From Alphaproteobacteria bacterium (GTDB taxonomy: Bacteria; Pseudomonadota; Alphaproteobacteria; Rhizobiales; CAJQND01), in the NCBI GenBank assembly GCA_024227565.1, contig JAAEUE010000136.1:62001-126000 (forward strand): a stretch of DNA of 64,000 bases, written 5' to 3'. Position 1 is the stretch's first letter. Each line of letters begins with the position of its first letter. Made by a program: the position numbers and the translations under genes. Below are positions 26,735-34,975 of this stretch, piece after piece. The notes beneath the pieces were generated by a model. That model worked only from the letters and a program-made list of their open reading frames with translations, searched no databases and was not told where the DNA came from.

Positions 26735-27904
26735 TCAGGCTGAGTTTTCGGCCCTTGAGGCGCCCAGGGAGGAGGGGGCAAGGTGGGGTTTTTCCTGCAG
26801 GATGGCCGAATAGAACTCACAAACGCCCTGAACCATCCGGTCCAGCGAGAACAGTTGGCCGGCGCGGGCGTGCAGCGTTTCAGCTTGGGACACCAGAGCG
26901 GCCCCATCTGTGATGGCCTGTTCCATCGCAGCAGAGACGGCGGCGGCGTCATCGGGGGGCAAAAGGCTGGAGGCCTGATCGCCGAACATTTCGGGGATGC
27001 CGCCCACGTTCGTGGTGATGATTGGCTTGGCGGCCCCCATGCCTTCCAAGACCGCGTAGGGGAAGGATTCGGCTCGCGACGGCAAAATCAGCACCCGGCC
27101 CATGGCAAATGCCGTGCGCGCTGGCTGGAGACCTGCAAACGTGATTTGATCTTCAATTCCATATGTTTGCGCCAATATGCGAAGATCTTGCTCTAATGCA
27201 CCCGTGCCGGCCAGAACGGCGGTAGCCGGGCGTTTCTTGTTAAGCTCGGCAAGGCCCTTGATAACCAGATCAACGCCTTTGAGCTCTCTCAACTCGCCTA
27301 TGAACACAAAGTCTGCTGCGTCAGGCATCAAGGCTACCGGCAGCAACTCGTGATCGGCAATGCCGTTGTGGACGATGGTCTGTGGGCAGGTGACCGGGCC
27401 CACCTTTGCGCGGTACGCATCGCGTTCGAATTCTGCAACAAACACATAACCAGAAGTGCGCCGCTTGAGCAGGCGCTCCAGGCCCAAGAAAGCCGCGCCG
27501 ACGGGAGATGTGGCAGAGTAATGCAGGCTGCCGCCGTGGGGTGTGTAGATCGCCTTGGGTCCGTTGCGCCCTGAACACAGGCGGGCAAATGCACCGCCCT
27601 TTGCCCCGTGTCCCTGCAGGATCTCCGGCTCCAGATCTGAAATATGGTCCTTGATGATGCGATAGGCTGCAATGTCCGTCAGGCTCGGCAGACGGCTCAT
27701 CTCCACCCGCAAAAGGCCCAGGGCGCACAGGGGTTCAAGTTGCTCCAGGGCCGCACAGGCCGCCGCGCCGCCGGTGTTGGCGTCACAGATGAGACCAACC
27801 TCAATGCCCCGGTCAACCTGACCGGCAATGAGATCGCGAACGTGCCGGAACAGGCCGCCGATAGGGGATCGCAAACAATGGATGACGCGCAAGGGTCGGG
27901 TCAT
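26735..27904 (-). CDS. Glycosyltransferase family 4 (GT-B)
   Basis: A 389-residue cytosolic glycosyltransferase with the retaining GT4 plan. The acceptor half begins with RVIHCLRSPIGGLFRHVRDL. The donor half shows FVFIGELRELKGVDLVIKGL, then VLAGTGALEQDL and the EX7E-type segment RAESFPYAVLEGMGAAKPII. It is the only ordinary sugar transferase inside the polysaccharide run, so either the repeat unit is short or others are encoded elsewhere. It follows the Wza-like gene and precedes the initiating transferase on the same strand. Confidence 0.9.
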   Translation of the reverse strand: MTRPLRVIHCLRSPIGGLFRHVRDLIAGQVDRGIEVGLICDANTGGAAACAALEQLEPLCALGLLRVEMSRLPSLTDIAAYRIIKDHISDLEPEILQGHGAKGGAFARLCSGRNGPKAIYTPHGGSLHYSATSPVGAAFLGLERLLKRRTSGYVFVAEFERDAYRAKVGPVTCPQTIVHNGIADHELLPVALMPDAADFVFIGELRELKGVDLVIKGLAELNKKRPATAVLAGTGALEQDLRILAQTYGIEDQITFAGLQPARTAFAMGRVLILPSRAESFPYAVLEGMGAAKPIITTNVGGIPEMFGDQASSLLPPDDAAAVSAAMEQAITDGAALVSQAETLHARAGQLFSLDRMVQGVCEFYSAILQEKPHLAPSSLGASRAENSA

Positions 27905-27970
27905 ATGGAGACAGGTCCCTCAATTGGGTTGAACCTGACCACCACCCAGCAACAGGGATGCCAATTGAGC

Positions 27971-28636
27971 TTAGAACCAGCGCTCACGCACATAGATGAT
28001 GTCGCCTGGATACATTTGTGTAGTGACATCAACCTTCTGGGAGATTGTGCCTTCAGCCGTTTTGCGGGTCATCAACACGGGGCCCTGATGGCCACGTTCG
28101 GTGTATCCGCCGCCAATGGCGATGGCGTTCTGCACGGTCATGCCGGCGATGTAGGGATAACGGCCGGAGTTGCGAACCTCACCCAGAATGAAGAAGGGAC
28201 GGAACTCGGCAACTTCCACGGAAACCTTGGGGTCGCGCAGGTAGCCTGCCTTCAGTTTGCGGGTGAGGGCCTGTTCAACCTGGCGCGAGGTCAGGCCGGC
28301 AACCCGGGTTGACTGAATCAACGGCATGGAAATGCTGCCGTCTGAATCGACGCGGTACTGACTGGTCAGATCCTGCTGGCCGAACACCCGAACGTTCAAG
28401 CGATCGCCGCTGCCAACCTGATAGCCTTGGTTGAACTCATAGGAGCTTTCAACACCGCTCGAGCCATAGGGAGGTTTGACACCGTCGGGGTCAGCAACCA
28501 CCCGGCTGATCGAGCCGGTTTGATCTGCGCTCGTCCCCTCGGGAGGTGTTGAGGGCATATAGTCTTCCCAAGATTTCGCACATCCCGAAAGAATACCTAA
28601 CGCTGTCAACGCAATAACAAATTTAGCAACTCGCAC
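27971..28636 (-). CDS. Polysaccharide export lipoprotein (Wza/HfsD/UppC type)
   Basis: A 221-residue outer-membrane polysaccharide export protein. GTG 28636 gives a lipoprotein signal (RVAKFVIALTALGILSGC) with lipobox cysteine at 19 and an AAAGGGA site upstream; the longest frame to 28690 would bury the signal. The polysaccharide-export domain covers about 70-145 (YQVGSGDRLNVRVFGQQDLT, DSDGSISMPLI, QVEQALTRKL). A SLBB-like segment follows (FFILGEVRNSGRYPYIAGMT, GDIIYVRERWF). It is much shorter than full Wza and lacks the C-terminal outer-membrane helix, like many alphaproteobacterial versions. It is divergent from the Wzz-like gene. Confidence 0.92.
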   Translation of the reverse strand: MRVAKFVIALTALGILSGCAKSWEDYMPSTPPEGTSADQTGSISRVVADPDGVKPPYGSSGVESSYEFNQGYQVGSGDRLNVRVFGQQDLTSQYRVDSDGSISMPLIQSTRVAGLTSRQVEQALTRKLKAGYLRDPKVSVEVAEFRPFFILGEVRNSGRYPYIAGMTVQNAIAIGGGYTERGHQGPVLMTRKTAEGTISQKVDVTTQMYPGDIIYVRERWF

Positions 28637-28712
28637 TGAACCAATCCCTTTACGCAACGCACCCACCTTAACCGGTGGCCGCATGACCAATTGGGGCTGA
28701 GCTTAGTGATTC

Positions 28713-28720
28713 ATGGTTAA
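28713..28720 (-). promoter_or_regulatory. Possible CtrA half-site
   Basis: ATGGTTAA is the exact reverse complement of TTAACCAT, the half-site form of the alphaproteobacterial cell-cycle regulator CtrA. It lies in the divergent promoter region between the Wza-like and Wzz-like genes. The second half (TTAA seven bases away) is imperfect (CTTAC). An eight-base match is weak evidence, so treat it as a lead. Confidence 0.2.
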
Positions 28721-28867
28721 TGAAAGGCTTACTGGTGGTAATCTGAGAGAGTAGGGAATGAAATGATAGAGTAATGAAAATCCCGGTTTGAAATGTCTCG
28801 TTAAGAGAATCGTTACCATAAGGGCTTCAAGGTCGAACTTACGTCGTCTTGGGATATCCGGTAGCAG

Positions 28868-31528
28868 ATGAGCCAGTCAGAAAATCCACCATATTCTGGA
28901 ATGCAAGCCCCCTCAGCCGGGCATGCGTATCCAGGAGATCCTAACACTAACGGTATGTCTGCTGTGGATCTGCGCGCTGTGTTCCAAGGCATGTGGGGCC
29001 GCAAGAAGCTTATGGCCACGATAATCCTGGCGATTGTGGTCGCTGCGGTTGCTTTCGTCATCACGGCCACACCTAAGTATACGGCAACCGCCAAATTGCT
29101 GCTGGAAGGCCCGTCCACGTCCTACCGTGATCCGGACCTTGGTCCCAACCAAATCAGGGGCCCGCGCACAGTTGGCGAGCAGGAAGTCTATAGTCAGGTT
29201 GAAGTCATCGAATCAGGAGATCTGGCTGCACGGGTGGCCAAGTCACTCAACTTGGCCGTTCGGCCGGAGTTCGATCCGCGCGTCTCCGATATCAGCCCTC
29301 TGAAGGCCATGATGATTGGATTGGGGCTGGCCCATGACCCGCGGCTGCAATTCAACGAACAGCGTGTTCTGGACAAGTTCAAGGATAAGCTGAAAGCCTT
29401 CCCGGTTGTTAAGTCCAAGGTCATCCAGGTTGAGTTCTCGTCCAAAGTTCCCAAAACTGCCGCGGAGGTGGCAAACACGCTCACCGAGCTCTATGTGACC
29501 TCAACGCGCGAAGTGCAGCTGGACGACACGCGCCGGGCCAGCGGCTGGCTGACTGAACAGATTGCCCAACTGCGCAACCAGGTTGCCCGATCGGAGGCAG
29601 CTACTGAAGAATACCGCGCACGGGCCGGGCTTGTGCAAGGGCGCTCGTCCACCACCACCTTGGCGCAGGATGAACTTTCCGAACTGAACCGCCAGATCGC
29701 ACTTGCTGCCGCGGGCCGGGCAGAAGCGGTCGCGAAGGCTGATGCGATCCGCAAACTGTTGAAGGACCGCGGCACGGTCGCGGCATCAAACGATGTGACG
29801 GCCTCCAATCTTATTCAGCGCTTGCGCGAGCAGGAAATCGCACTCACCCGCAGGCTGGCCGACCTCAACACCACGTATCTGTCGAACCACCCTAGAATTT
29901 TGTCGGTGCGCCAGGAAATCAACGATGTACGCCGCGAAATCAGGGTTGAGGCCTTGAAGATCGTTGAAGGGCTTGAGCAGCAGGCCAAAGTTGCCTCCGC
30001 ACGCGAAGCTTCGCTGAGGGCAAGTATGAACGAGCTGAAGACCGCAGCTTCTGTGAACAAGCAGGACGAGGTCAAACTCCGCGCGTTGGAACGCGAAGCC
30101 AAGGCCAACAGAGAGCAGCTTGAAGCTCTCCTGAAGCGCCACAGCGACGCCAGCGCAAGGCAAGACATCTTCGCGCAACCGGCGCGGGCCCGAATTATCT
30201 CGCGGGCATCGGTGCCGTCGCAGCCGTCTTTCCCGAAAAAGGGGCCGATCCTGATGATCGCAACAGGCGGCGCGATTGCCATTGCCCTTCTTGCGGCATT
30301 CCTGGTGGAAGCAATCAACATTGGCGGCGGTGCGGTGGTCCCCAAATATCCGAACGGCGGATATCCGGCGAGCCCGCAGCCTTCGCCTGCCGGTCCTCCT
30401 CCGCCGACTTCGCCCAGCCGGGGCGGACTGTTCTCCTCATTGAAAGGCAAGCTGAAGCCTGGCGGGCAGGGGGCACCAGCTTATGCGGCTGCGCCTCAAG
30501 CTTCCGCGCCGCCGGTCTATGAGCCCCAGGCGCCGGTGCAACCCACCTACACAGCGCCGCCTCCCGTGCAGCCGACCTATGCACCGCCACCCCCGGTGCA
30601 GCCGACATACAGTGCACCCCCTCCGGCGCAGGAGCCGGTCTATGCGCCCCCGGTTGAACCGGCACCAGCCCCAGCACCTGCCGCCGCCCAGGCAGGCTGG
30701 ACACCGCCGCCGCAACCTGATGGAGCATCGGCGCCAACCGGGTTCGATCCGTTTGCTACAGTTGGGGCCGCCGCAGTCGCTGCCGCGCCGCCACAACCGG
30801 CGCCAGCACCAACGCCGGCACCAGCTTCTTCGCCGGAGGCTGCGCCGATCATCGCCAACATCGCCGGCATGTCATGTGATCTTGAAGGGTTGCCCTATCA
30901 GGTGATTGTGGATCCAGCTTCGCCGTTTTCGTCTTCGGTGTTCCTGGCCGCGCGCTCCATTGCAGAACGGCTTGGGGAATCGTCCAACATCCGCCTGTTT
31001 GTGGCGCCCACTCATGAACCGTCGGCGGGCGTTATCATGTCCGCCAGCTTGGCCAGGGCGTTCTCCACTTTTGGTCTGAAGACGATCGTGGTCGATGCCA
31101 CCATGAGCGGCCCGGAATTGACCGCCGCCTTTGGTGTGCATGATGGTCCGGGGCTCTCTGAGTTCCTGCGTGGCAGCGCGGCGTTTTCTGACTGTATCGT
31201 CCGTGACGGTGCGTCATCCACCCACGTGATGACCAGCGGTGCATGTACATCTGAAGCGGTGGAATTGGCGGGCGGAAACCGAATTGATGTCACCCTGGCG
31301 GCCTTGTCGCATGCCTATGATGTGGTGATTATGAGTGCGGCAAACCTCACGTCCAACCCGTGGGCGCTTTCCATTGCTGACAAGACCGATATGGCACTGC
31401 TTGTCACGCCGGCCGAAGCGCATGACGGGGTTGCGGCCCAATTTGCCCAGACGATGAAATCGGCAATGTCGAAGGACGTTTGCTTTGTGCTTGCACACGC
31501 CCCCCAACGGCATGCGCACGTCGCCTAA
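28868..31528 (+). CDS. Wzz/GumC-like chain-length protein fused to a degenerate tyrosine-kinase domain
   Basis: An 886-residue inner-membrane polysaccharide co-polymerase. Helix 1 is at about 48-67, a Wzz-type periplasmic part with long coiled coils spans 225-430, and the PxxP region (SVPSQPSFPKKGP) precedes helix 2 at about 460-481. A proline-rich cytosolic linker (498-660) has three tandem ten-residue repeats (VQPTYTAPPP type, 557-586). The final 210 residues resemble a BY-kinase, but the Walker A loop is gone (THEPSAGVIMSASLARA, 715-731). Only a vestige of A' remains (TIVVDAT), and there is no tyrosine tail. It probably acts as a structural scaffold like Caulobacter HfsA plus HfsB. It is divergent from the Wza-like gene. 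Confidence 0.88.
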   Translation: MSQSENPPYSGMQAPSAGHAYPGDPNTNGMSAVDLRAVFQGMWGRKKLMATIILAIVVAAVAFVITATPKYTATAKLLLEGPSTSYRDPDLGPNQIRGPRTVGEQEVYSQVEVIESGDLAARVAKSLNLAVRPEFDPRVSDISPLKAMMIGLGLAHDPRLQFNEQRVLDKFKDKLKAFPVVKSKVIQVEFSSKVPKTAAEVANTLTELYVTSTREVQLDDTRRASGWLTEQIAQLRNQVARSEAATEEYRARAGLVQGRSSTTTLAQDELSELNRQIALAAAGRAEAVAKADAIRKLLKDRGTVAASNDVTASNLIQRLREQEIALTRRLADLNTTYLSNHPRILSVRQEINDVRREIRVEALKIVEGLEQQAKVASAREASLRASMNELKTAASVNKQDEVKLRALEREAKANREQLEALLKRHSDASARQDIFAQPARARIISRASVPSQPSFPKKGPILMIATGGAIAIALLAAFLVEAINIGGGAVVPKYPNGGYPASPQPSPAGPPPPTSPSRGGLFSSLKGKLKPGGQGAPAYAAAPQASAPPVYEPQAPVQPTYTAPPPVQPTYAPPPPVQPTYSAPPPAQEPVYAPPVEPAPAPAPAAAQAGWTPPPQPDGASAPTGFDPFATVGAAAVAAAPPQPAPAPTPAPASSPEAAPIIANIAGMSCDLEGLPYQVIVDPASPFSSSVFLAARSIAERLGESSNIRLFVAPTHEPSAGVIMSASLARAFSTFGLKTIVVDATMSGPELTAAFGVHDGPGLSEFLRGSAAFSDCIVRDGASSTHVMTSGACTSEAVELAGGNRIDVTLAALSHAYDVVIMSAANLTSNPWALSIADKTDMALLVTPAEAHDGVAAQFAQTMKSAMSKDVCFVLAHAPQRHAHVA
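30536..30625 (+). repeat. In-frame 30-base tandem repeat (three copies)
   Basis: Three consecutive 30-base units inside the Wzz-like gene encode VQPTYTAPPP, VQPTYAPPPP and VQPTYSAPPP. They form part of the proline-rich linker between the membrane part and the pseudokinase. Such a repeat can vary in copy number by slippage and so alter linker length. Confidence 0.8.
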
Positions 31529-31536
31529 AGGCTAGC

Positions 31537-32754
31537 TTAGCCGGCTTTCTTAGATGGACTTTTGGCAGGCGCCCCAAGCTTGCGGGCCTGTTTGATGGTG
31601 CGCCAGAGCCAGTCGGAACGCTTTATGAGGCGCTTCGTGCTGAGGCCCGGGCGGGCGATGGCGACGTATTTGTATCCGCCGCCGCTGATGGCGTGCAGGG
31701 TGTCATGCAGCGGAATGACCTCTTCGGCCCAATGCATTTTGTAATCTGAATGCCCAGCGGAGAAGTCGAATTTTGCCAGGCCTTTCTTGCAGCACGCCTC
31801 AATGGTTCTGCGCAGTGCTGCGTCACCCGGCGAGAATTCCTTTTGGGGACCATCTGTAATTGAGCACACCAGACCGGAAAAGACGCCCTGGAACTCACTG
31901 CCCATCATAACCGAGACAACTTCGTCGCCAACGGTTAGGAAATATGGGCTGAGCTGCAGCTGCGCGGTCTCCGGCAGCTGGCTAAGAGCAAGATAGAACG
32001 TCTTGGACATTGGCCCGTAGGGGTCTTTGATGCCTTTTTCCGACAACCGGGTTTCAACGAAACTGAAGAGGGTTTTGATGACCCGCAGGGCTTCCTCCCG
32101 ATCAGCTGGAAGCCGAAATTCCAAGTCGCCGAACTTTTGCAGTTTCACATCGCGCCGTTTGTTGTTGCGGCGGGTGGACTTGGATCTTTTGTGCCGGTAG
32201 AGCTCATCATAGTCAGGCTCCAGGTCAAACAGGTATGTGCTGTTTGCGCCGGTGTCGGTGAAAAGATCGGCCAGCGGATTGGGCGTGCCGCGCCACGTCG
32301 CGGGCTGTTTGTCCAGATGGATCGCGTCCACGCCGTCAAGGGTGTTCAGAAGCTCAGCAAAAAGCCATTCGGCATCTTCTGCAACCTTGTTGGCAAAGGC
32401 GTCGCTCATGACCGGCATGCCATAGTTGATTTGGCTGCTGGCGAGCCAACGCAGAACGCGGGTTCCCCAAGCCAGCTCAACGACCAGGGGGAAAATGCCG
32501 TGCAACTGGCCTGCATCGTCCCGAATTGTAACAATCCGAACGTCTTCGCCGGTGAGGTCGCTCACCGCGGTCTGCCAGGTGTTAACCCAGTCGAATGACT
32601 GGTAGGGCGTGACCCAGCCCGTTTCTTGCAGCTCCAGCCATTCGGCCTCAAGGTCCTTGGCACGCGCGCAAACGGCCACTTTCAGCCCGTGCATGGTGTC
32701 TGCGGCGTTTTGCGCTCCGGTCGTTTCGCTTCTGATCGGCGCAAACTCAAACAT
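31537..32754 (-). CDS. CelD/BcsL-family GNAT acyltransferase (HfsK-like)
   Basis: A 405-residue protein of the Acetyltransferase_6 (CelD/BcsL, FemAB-like) group, with two GNAT folds. Visible segments are WLELQETGWVTPYQSFDWVN, SKSTRRNNKRRDVKLQKFG, YFLTVGDEVVSVMMGSEF and a C-terminal EACCKKGLAKFDFSAGHSDY, KMHWAEEVIPLHDTL. In Caulobacter the related HfsK modifies holdfast polysaccharide, so acylation of the glycan made by this locus is the likely role. It is cytosolic, with no membrane segments. Its stop is eight bases from the convergent end of the Wzz-like gene. The divergent neighbour is a polysaccharide deacetylase. Confidence 0.82.
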   Translation of the reverse strand: MFEFAPIRSETTGAQNAADTMHGLKVAVCARAKDLEAEWLELQETGWVTPYQSFDWVNTWQTAVSDLTGEDVRIVTIRDDAGQLHGIFPLVVELAWGTRVLRWLASSQINYGMPVMSDAFANKVAEDAEWLFAELLNTLDGVDAIHLDKQPATWRGTPNPLADLFTDTGANSTYLFDLEPDYDELYRHKRSKSTRRNNKRRDVKLQKFGDLEFRLPADREEALRVIKTLFSFVETRLSEKGIKDPYGPMSKTFYLALSQLPETAQLQLSPYFLTVGDEVVSVMMGSEFQGVFSGLVCSITDGPQKEFSPGDAALRRTIEACCKKGLAKFDFSAGHSDYKMHWAEEVIPLHDTLHAISGGGYKYVAIARPGLSTKRLIKRSDWLWRTIKQARKLGAPAKSPSKKAG

Positions 32755-32898
32755 CTAGTGCAGGCCTGACTCATGCTCCGGACCTGCTCCATTACAGGAC
32801 CTGATGCCCTGACCCAGCAAGTATTGTGCAAGAATTTGGTGCTACAGCTATTCGTGATTGGCCGTGATCAGAGCGGCCCACCAACACGGGAATAAATC

Positions 32899-33954
32899 AT
32901 GCCCCATAACGGCACAGTGCGTACCGTACTCGATGGCTTGTTCTACAGTGGCGCGCATCGGCTGTTGGCGCCATTTGTCCAAGGAATTGGCAGTTTTTTG
33001 ATGCTGCACCACGTGCGGCCGGGTACGGACAAGAACGGTTTTGCGCCCAATGCCGGCCTGGAGATTACGCCAGAGTTTCTGGACACTGTTCTGAGCCATT
33101 TCCAGGAGCGCGGAATTGAGTTCGTCAGCTTCGCAGAGGGCATTAGACGTACCAAATTGGGTGTGTCGCAGAAGTCTTTCGCCGTTTTCACCCTGGATGA
33201 CGGATATTTGGACAATTTTGAGCACGCCTGGCCCATTTTCAAGCGCCATGACTGTCCGTTCACCATCTTCATTGCCTCCGACATCACCGATGGTACGAGC
33301 GAGCTGTGGTGGCAAATTCTGGAACAGGCGATTGCCGCCTCCACTTCTCTCTCCGCGCAGGTCGCAGGCGATACCATTTCATGCCAAACCGCCACTGCGG
33401 CGCAGAAGCAGCAGGCTTACGAGAAGCTCTACAAGCAGGTGCGCTGGGGGCTGGAGGAACAAGAGCAGCGCAAGTGGATCCGCAGCTTTGCCGAGACCCA
33501 GGGTATCGATGTGCAAGCCCATTGCCGCGCCGAAGCCATGACTTGGGACCAGGTGCGCGAAATCAATGAAGATCCTTTGTGTACCATTGGTGCGCACACC
33601 GTCCATCACTATGCGGTGGGGCGCATGAGCGAAGAAGATGCTTATCTGGAAATGCTTCTATCGCGCGGCCGGATTGCCGAAGAGCTTGGCGCAGCGCCGG
33701 CCTATTTCTGCTATCCCTATGGAGATGAGGTTTCCGCCGGCGCCAGAGACTTCGCCTTGGCAAAGAAAGCCGGATTCGAGGCGGCCGTAACCACGCGGAA
33801 AGGTATGATTTACCCGGGCCATGCTGAGCATCTGCTGGCTTTGCCCAGGGTTTCGCTGAACGGCGCCTTTCAGCACGTCAGATATGTGGATGTGCTTATG
33901 TCGGGCCTGCCCTTCATGCTGGCGAACAAGTTCCGGGCGGTGAACGCCGCCTAG
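32899..33954 (+). CDS. Polysaccharide deacetylase (NodB-type, HfsH-like)
   Basis: A 351-residue carbohydrate esterase family 4 protein. NodB motif 1 is TLDDGY (residues 98-103; D100 as catalytic base, D101 as metal ligand). Motif 2 is H233-T-V-H-H237 ([10 protein letters not shown]), and YFCYPYGDE is motif 3. There is no signal peptide, so it would act in the cytosol on precursors. The Caulobacter holdfast deacetylase HfsH makes the glycan adhesive by removing acetyl groups; this context suggests the same. Its stop overlaps the stop of convergent lipB (shared CTAG). Confidence 0.88.
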   Translation: MPHNGTVRTVLDGLFYSGAHRLLAPFVQGIGSFLMLHHVRPGTDKNGFAPNAGLEITPEFLDTVLSHFQERGIEFVSFAEGIRRTKLGVSQKSFAVFTLDDGYLDNFEHAWPIFKRHDCPFTIFIASDITDGTSELWWQILEQAIAASTSLSAQVAGDTISCQTATAAQKQQAYEKLYKQVRWGLEEQEQRKWIRSFAETQGIDVQAHCRAEAMTWDQVREINEDPLCTIGAHTVHHYAVGRMSEEDAYLEMLLSRGRIAEELGAAPAYFCYPYGDEVSAGARDFALAKKAGFEAAVTTRKGMIYPGHAEHLLALPRVSLNGAFQHVRYVDVLMSGLPFMLANKFRAVNAA

Positions 33955-34646
33955 CTCGTCGGGCCGAAGACCTGCTCGAAGTTTGCACGCAAGGCCAAAT
34001 CCACATCTTCCAGGTTCACCGGCAGTCCAAGGTCAACAAGGCTGGTTACACCGTGCTCTTGCACACCGCAGGGCACAATGCCTGAAAAGTGCTCCAGCTC
34101 CGGTTCCACATTGATTGAGATGCCGTGGAAGCTCACCCAGCGTTTCAGCCGGATGCCGATGGCGGCAATCTTGTCTTCGCGGGTGGCGCCAAGCTCTGGC
34201 CTGCGCACCCAAACCCCAACCCGGTCTTCGCGGCGCTCTCCAACAACGTTGAAGTCGGCCAGGGTGGCGATAATCCAACGCTCAAGGGCTGCCACGAAGG
34301 CCCGCACGTCCTTCTTCCGGCGGTTCAGGTCCAGCATGACGTAGGCCACACGTTGACCCGGGCCGTGATAGGTGTACTGGCCGCCGCGGCCCACGTTGAA
34401 CACGGGAAAGCGGTCTGGTGTTAGAAGGTCGCCGGCCTCAGCGCTTGTGCCTGCGGTGTAGAGGGGCGGGTGCTCCAGCAGCCAAACCTGCTCTGCCGCA
34501 GCACCGTCAGCAATCAACCGGGCGCGCTCGCCCATGTGTGCCAAGGCCTCTTCATAATCGGTGAGGCCGGGTGACACGTACCAGTCAACAGTGGCGTTGG
34601 CATGCAGCGCATCGGGGGCGTCCAGGGTTTGGCGGGGCGTGTTCAT
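33951..34646 (-). CDS. lipB: Octanoyltransferase
   Basis: Moves octanoate from acyl carrier protein to lipoyl domains, the first step of lipoate synthesis. The 231-residue length is normal from ATG 34646; the longer frame to 34889 would run through the tRNA-Leu gene and is rejected. Motifs are [20 protein letters not shown], the catalytic lysine in [15 protein letters not shown] and the catalytic cysteine in GIVPCGV. It is convergent with the deacetylase gene with a four-base stop overlap. lipA is not in the window. Confidence 0.95.
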   Translation of the reverse strand: MNTPRQTLDAPDALHANATVDWYVSPGLTDYEEALAHMGERARLIADGAAAEQVWLLEHPPLYTAGTSAEAGDLLTPDRFPVFNVGRGGQYTYHGPGQRVAYVMLDLNRRKKDVRAFVAALERWIIATLADFNVVGERREDRVGVWVRRPELGATREDKIAAIGIRLKRWVSFHGISINVEPELEHFSGIVPCGVQEHGVTSLVDLGLPVNLEDVDLALRANFEQVFGPTS

Positions 34647-34763
34647 GGGGCCTTGGTAGCGGGGATTGGGCGCCGAGCCAATTGCAATAATGTGCACGTT
34701 CAGCCAAATCACTTGATTTGCGCGAGGCACATTGCTACATGCTGGCCCGCATTCCCAAGACAT

Positions 34764-34850
34764 GCGGTCGTGGCGGAATTGGTAGACGCGCAGCGTTGAG
34801 GTCGCTGTGGGGTAAAACCCGTGGAAGTTCGAGTCTTCTCGACCGCACCA
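34764..34850 (+). tRNA. tRNA-Leu (anticodon GAG)
   Basis: An 87-base tRNA with acceptor stem GCGGTCG (34764-34770) paired to CGACCGC (34840-34846). The discriminator is A and CCA is encoded at 34848-34850. The anticodon stem CAGCG/CGCTG encloses loop TTGAGGT, giving anticodon GAG at 34798-34800 (codons CUC and CUU). It has a long variable arm, as expected for leucine, and a T-loop GTTCGAG. Confidence 0.97.
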
Positions 34851-34975
34851 AACTCCTTCTATAGATTTGATGCGCGCGCGCAGCTGCAATCACTTGCCGA
34901 ATCTCATCAGTAATGCGGCTAAAGTGCGCCAAAATCTGAACCCGGCCAACCTGGCCAGGACCTTGGGGCGGTGTC

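Noticed and set aside
33951..34889. Longer lipB with an N-terminal extension
   Set aside because: The extension reads through tRNA-Leu(GAG) on the opposite strand; ATG 34646 gives the normal LipB length.
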